A DNA stretch of 7,975 nt. Origin: Elusimicrobiota bacterium. GTDB lineage: Bacteria > Elusimicrobiota > Elusimicrobia > UBA1565 > UBA9628. Within the stretch, counting starts at the first letter, position 1. The number at the start of each line of letters is the position of its first letter. A model generated the notes under the pieces. It was not told where the DNA came from. It was given only the letters and a program-made list of their open reading frames with translations, and searched no databases. The stretch covers positions 1-7,975 of the forward strand of contig JAGWRY010000104.1 of NCBI GenBank assembly GCA_028869495.1. The letters are read 5' to 3'. A program made the translations under genes and the position numbers. This document shows, piece after piece, positions 6,017 through 7,975 of the stretch.

Positions 6017-6384
6017 CGGCCGCCCTGTGGGTCCGCCTCGGCGCGGGCCTGATGCTCCTCGACGTCGCCCTCGGCGCCTTCGCCGCGCACGGCCTGAAGG
6101 GCCGGCTCGGCCCAGACATGCTGCAGGTCTTCGAGACCGGCGCGCGCTACCAGGCCTACCACGCGCTGGCCCTGGTCGCCGTCGGCCTGATCGCCGCGCG
6201 CTGGCCGTCGCCCGCGGTCGACCGCGCGGGCTGGTGCTTCCTGGGCGGCATCGTCCTGTTCTCCGGGAGCCTCTACGCGCTGGCCCTGACCGGCGAGAAG
6301 CGGCTGGGGATGATCACCCCGGCCGGGGGCCTGCTGTTCCTGATCGGCTGGGCCCTGCTGGCCTTCGCGCGCCTGCGCGCCTAG
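6013..6384 (+). CDS. DUF423 family membrane protein (YgdD-like)
   Basis: This 123-residue inner-membrane protein has four hydrophobic helices (about residues 5-24, 46-62, 73-92 and 101-120). The family pattern is clear: GAFAAHGLKG (21-30), ETGARYQAYHALAL (41-54), LFSGSLYALALTGEKRLGMI (82-101) and TPAGG (102-106). The molecular function of DUF423 proteins is not established. The start is GTG at 6013, with SD GGAGG at 6003-6007, inside the stop of the upstream gene (GTGA). It is the last of the seven overlapping genes; the next gene has its own promoter that begins 11 bases after this stop. Confidence 0.92.
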   Translation: MTAALWVRLGAGLMLLDVALGAFAAHGLKGRLGPDMLQVFETGARYQAYHALALVAVGLIAARWPSPAVDRAGWCFLGGIVLFSGSLYALALTGEKRLGMITPAGGLLFLIGWALLAFARLRA

Positions 6385-6394
6385 GCCGCCCGTA

Positions 6395-6403
6395 TGCTAG
6401 AAT
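6395..6403 (+). promoter_or_regulatory. Extended -10 promoter (TGCTAGAAT) of the proline dehydrogenase gene
   Basis: TGCTAGAAT is an extended -10 element, with the hexamer TAGAAT at 6398-6403, in the 26-base gap between DUF423 and proline dehydrogenase. No -35 is recognisable in the GC-rich end of the DUF423 gene. The predicted transcription start falls at 6410-6411, on the ATG itself, and no SD precedes that ATG, so the mRNA is probably leaderless. No terminator is seen in the gap, so read-through from the upstream operon may add to expression. Confidence 0.6.
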
Positions 6404-6410
6404 CGCGGCG

Positions 6411-7253
6411 ATGAGGGCGCTGACCTTCCTGGCGAGCCGGTTCGTGGCCGGCGACGACGTCGACGACGCGCTCGAGGCCGTCGCCGCCCTGAACGCCGAC
6501 GGGATCAAGGCGACGCTCGACAACCTCGGCGAGGACAGCCTGACCCGCGCGCAGGCGCTGGCCGCGGCCGAGCAGAACCTGCTGATGCTGCGGCGCATCG
6601 CCGAGACGGGCGTCGACGCGAACATCTCGCTGAAGCTGACCCAGCTGGGCCTCGCCTTCGACGAGGGCCTCTGCCGCGAGAGCCTGCTCAAGATCGTCGA
6701 GGACGCCGCGCGCCGGGGCAACTTCGTGCGCATCGACATGGAGGGCTCGGCCTGGACGCAGAAGACCCTCGACCTGTTCTACTCGCTCCACGGCAAGCAT
6801 CCGAACGTCGGCACCGTCCTGCAGTCGATGCTGAGGCGCACCGAGGCCGACGCGAAGGAGGCCGCCGCGCGCGGCGCGCGCGTGCGCCTGGTCAAGGGCG
6901 CCTACAAGGAGCCCGACTCGCTCGCCTTCCCGACGCACCGCGAGGTCAACGACAGCTACGACCGCTGCGCGGCCCTGCTGACCAAGGCGCCGACGCCCGC
7001 GTTCGCGACGCACGACGACGCGCGCATCGAGGCGGCGCTGAAGGCCTGCGACGCGGCGGGCCTGGTCAAGGCCGACTACGAGATCCAGATGCTCTACGGC
7101 CTGCGCCCGAAGCGCTGGCGCGAGCTGCGCGCGGCCGGGCACACGGTCCGCGTCTACGTGCCCTACGGCACGCACTGGTTCCCGTACTTCTACCGCCGCC
7201 TGCGCGAGCGCAAGGAGAACGTGCGCTTCGTGCTGAGGAACCTGTTCGAATGA
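6411..7253 (+). CDS. Proline dehydrogenase (monofunctional, FAD-dependent)
   Basis: The enzyme oxidises proline to delta-1-pyrroline-5-carboxylate and passes electrons to the quinone pool, the first step of proline catabolism. It has 280 residues and the beta8-alpha8 barrel motifs of the family: SLKLTQLGL (73-81, Lys75), VRIDMEGS (106-113, Asp109), GTVLQSMLRRTE (134-145), RLVKGAYKEP (159-168), FATHDD (198-203), QMLYGLRP (226-233) and the closing RVYVPYG...YFYRRLRER, whose Arg262-Arg263 pair should bind the proline carboxylate. From memory the Thermus enzyme has about 25-30 more residues at the N-terminus; here the promoter at 6395-6403 places the start firmly at ATG 6411. No pyrroline-5-carboxylate dehydrogenase is fused or visible in the window. 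The stop overlaps the threonine dehydrogenase start (ATGA), so the two are translationally coupled. Confidence 0.92.
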   Translation: MRALTFLASRFVAGDDVDDALEAVAALNADGIKATLDNLGEDSLTRAQALAAAEQNLLMLRRIAETGVDANISLKLTQLGLAFDEGLCRESLLKIVEDAARRGNFVRIDMEGSAWTQKTLDLFYSLHGKHPNVGTVLQSMLRRTEADAKEAAARGARVRLVKGAYKEPDSLAFPTHREVNDSYDRCAALLTKAPTPAFATHDDARIEAALKACDAAGLVKADYEIQMLYGLRPKRWRELRAAGHTVRVYVPYGTHWFPYFYRRLRERKENVRFVLRNLFE

Positions 7254-7975
7254 AGGCGCTCCTGAAGAAGGCCCCCGGCCCCGGCGCCGCCTACGAGGCG
7301 ACCGGCGACCTGCGCATCAAGCCCGACGAGCTGCTGATCAAGGTCCACCGCGCGTCGATCTGCGGCTCCGACCTGCCGATCTACGGCTGGACCTCGTGGG
7401 CGCCCGAGCGCTTCAAGACCCCGAGCACCTTCGGCCACGAGTTCTGCGGCGTCGTCGCCGAGGTCGGCGCCTCCACGCGCGACTTCAAGCCCGGCGACTT
7501 CGTCTCCGTCGAGAGCCACATCTTCTGCGGCCTGTGCTACCAGTGCCAGAACGGCCAGCGCCACGTCTGCCGCGAGATGAAGATCATCGGCGTGGACGGC
7601 CCCGGCGGCTTCGGCGAGTACGCCGCGGTGCCCGCGCGCTGCGCGTGGAAGCACTCCGACGGCTCTCTCAAGGACCTGGGCTCCTTGTTCGAGCCGTTCG
7701 GCAACGCCGTGTACTCGGTTTTGGTCGAGCCTGTCGCCGCCAAGACGGTTCTGGTCATGGGTTGCGGCCCCCAAGGGCTGTTTTCGATCGCCGTGGCGAA
7801 GGCGTCCGGAGCCGATCGCGTCATCGCCGTCGAGAGTTCGAAGTACCGCGCCGAGCTCGCCATTCGTATGGGCGCCACGACCGTCGTGACCCCCGACGAA
7901 GACCCCCGAAAAATCGTGAAGGACGGCTTCGACGTGGTCTGCGAGATGTCGGGCGCCCAGGCGGCCATCACGTCC
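7250..7975 (+). CDS. tdh: L-threonine 3-dehydrogenase, zinc-dependent, C-terminus beyond window
   Basis: This medium-chain zinc dehydrogenase would oxidise threonine with NAD+ to 2-amino-3-ketobutyrate, normally split further to glycine and acetyl-CoA. The visible 242 residues cover the catalytic domain and most of the Rossmann fold, about 70% of a usual 340-residue Tdh. Catalytic-zinc residues Cys38, His63 and Glu64 (GHEF) are present. The structural-zinc cysteines 93, 96, 99 and 107 fall at the E. coli Tdh positions. EPFGNAV (149-155) replaces the DPFGNAV typical of Tdh, and the dinucleotide motif is GCGPQG (171-176). FDVVCEMSGA (227-236) matches the Tdh FDVGLEMSGA. The start ATG overlaps the upstream stop, with SD GAGGAA at 7235-7240. 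From codon 139 on, codon usage changes sharply. Other polyol or sorbitol-type dehydrogenases are possible, but the EMSGA and PFGNAV blocks favour Tdh. Confidence 0.85.
   Translation, partial: MKALLKKAPGPGAAYEATGDLRIKPDELLIKVHRASICGSDLPIYGWTSWAPERFKTPSTFGHEFCGVVAEVGASTRDFKPGDFVSVESHIFCGLCYQCQNGQRHVCREMKIIGVDGPGGFGEYAAVPARCAWKHSDGSLKDLGSLFEPFGNAVYSVLVEPVAAKTVLVMGCGPQGLFSIAVAKASGADRVIAVESSKYRAELAIRMGATTVVTPDEDPRKIVKDGFDVVCEMSGAQAAITS

Noticed and set aside
6385..6410. Terminator between the DUF423 and proline dehydrogenase genes
   Set aside because: Only 26 bases are present, holding a -10 element and no stem-loop with a T-run.
1..7975. Mobile element, phage, CRISPR, toxin-antitoxin or defence system
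   Set aside because: No transposase, integrase, repeat-spacer pattern or defence domain is seen; every sizeable gene on the plus strand belongs to a known housekeeping or catabolic family.

Overview
The window comes from a very GC-rich (about 70% by eye) bacterial chromosome. It is packed with housekeeping genes, almost all on the + strand. Third codon positions are nearly always G or C; by hand count proline dehydrogenase has 2 A/T-ending codons in 280. Lgt-family lipoprotein transferases, an FtsB-like divisome protein and a separate signal-peptide protein fit a walled, probably diderm, bacterium. The overall look (leaderless-type promoters, CCYG-type Lgt, eno next to ftsB) made me think of high-GC Elusimicrobiota or a similar uncultured lineage, but I cannot establish this without searches. 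There is no rRNA, tRNA, CRISPR array, IS element or phage gene.

Layout: (1) 1-139, minus strand: the start of an unknown secreted protein, with its own promoter and Shine-Dalgarno (SD) site. (2) 140-317: a divergent regulatory region with two palindromes and promoters in both directions. (3) 318-479: a 53-residue single-pass membrane protein. (4) 511-6384: a seven-gene cluster in which every gene overlaps the next by 1, 4 or 19 bases: phosphohexomutase, enolase, FtsB/DivIC-like protein, two tandem Lgt-family proteins, an RluA-family pseudouridine synthase and a DUF423 membrane protein. (5) After a 26-base gap with its own promoter, proline dehydrogenase overlaps an L-threonine 3-dehydrogenase that runs off the right edge. 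I see no terminator between (4) and (5), so read-through is likely.

The large operon joins central carbon metabolism (hexose-phosphate isomerisation, 2-phosphoglycerate to PEP) to envelope construction (divisome, lipoprotein lipidation) and rRNA/tRNA modification, as expected of a growth-linked operon. The last two genes start catabolism of two amino acids, proline and threonine.

The points most worth a second look are: a repeated promoter layout in which the -10 box ends 6-7 bases before an ATG, implying leaderless mRNAs; an 8-codon leaderless ORF coupled by ATGA to the small membrane protein; tandem Lgt paralogues that lack the classical catalytic His and Asn; an abrupt codon-usage break inside the threonine dehydrogenase gene; and an enolase with a substitution in its near-invariant SRGNPT loop. 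I did not find a clearly novel defence or mobile system here.
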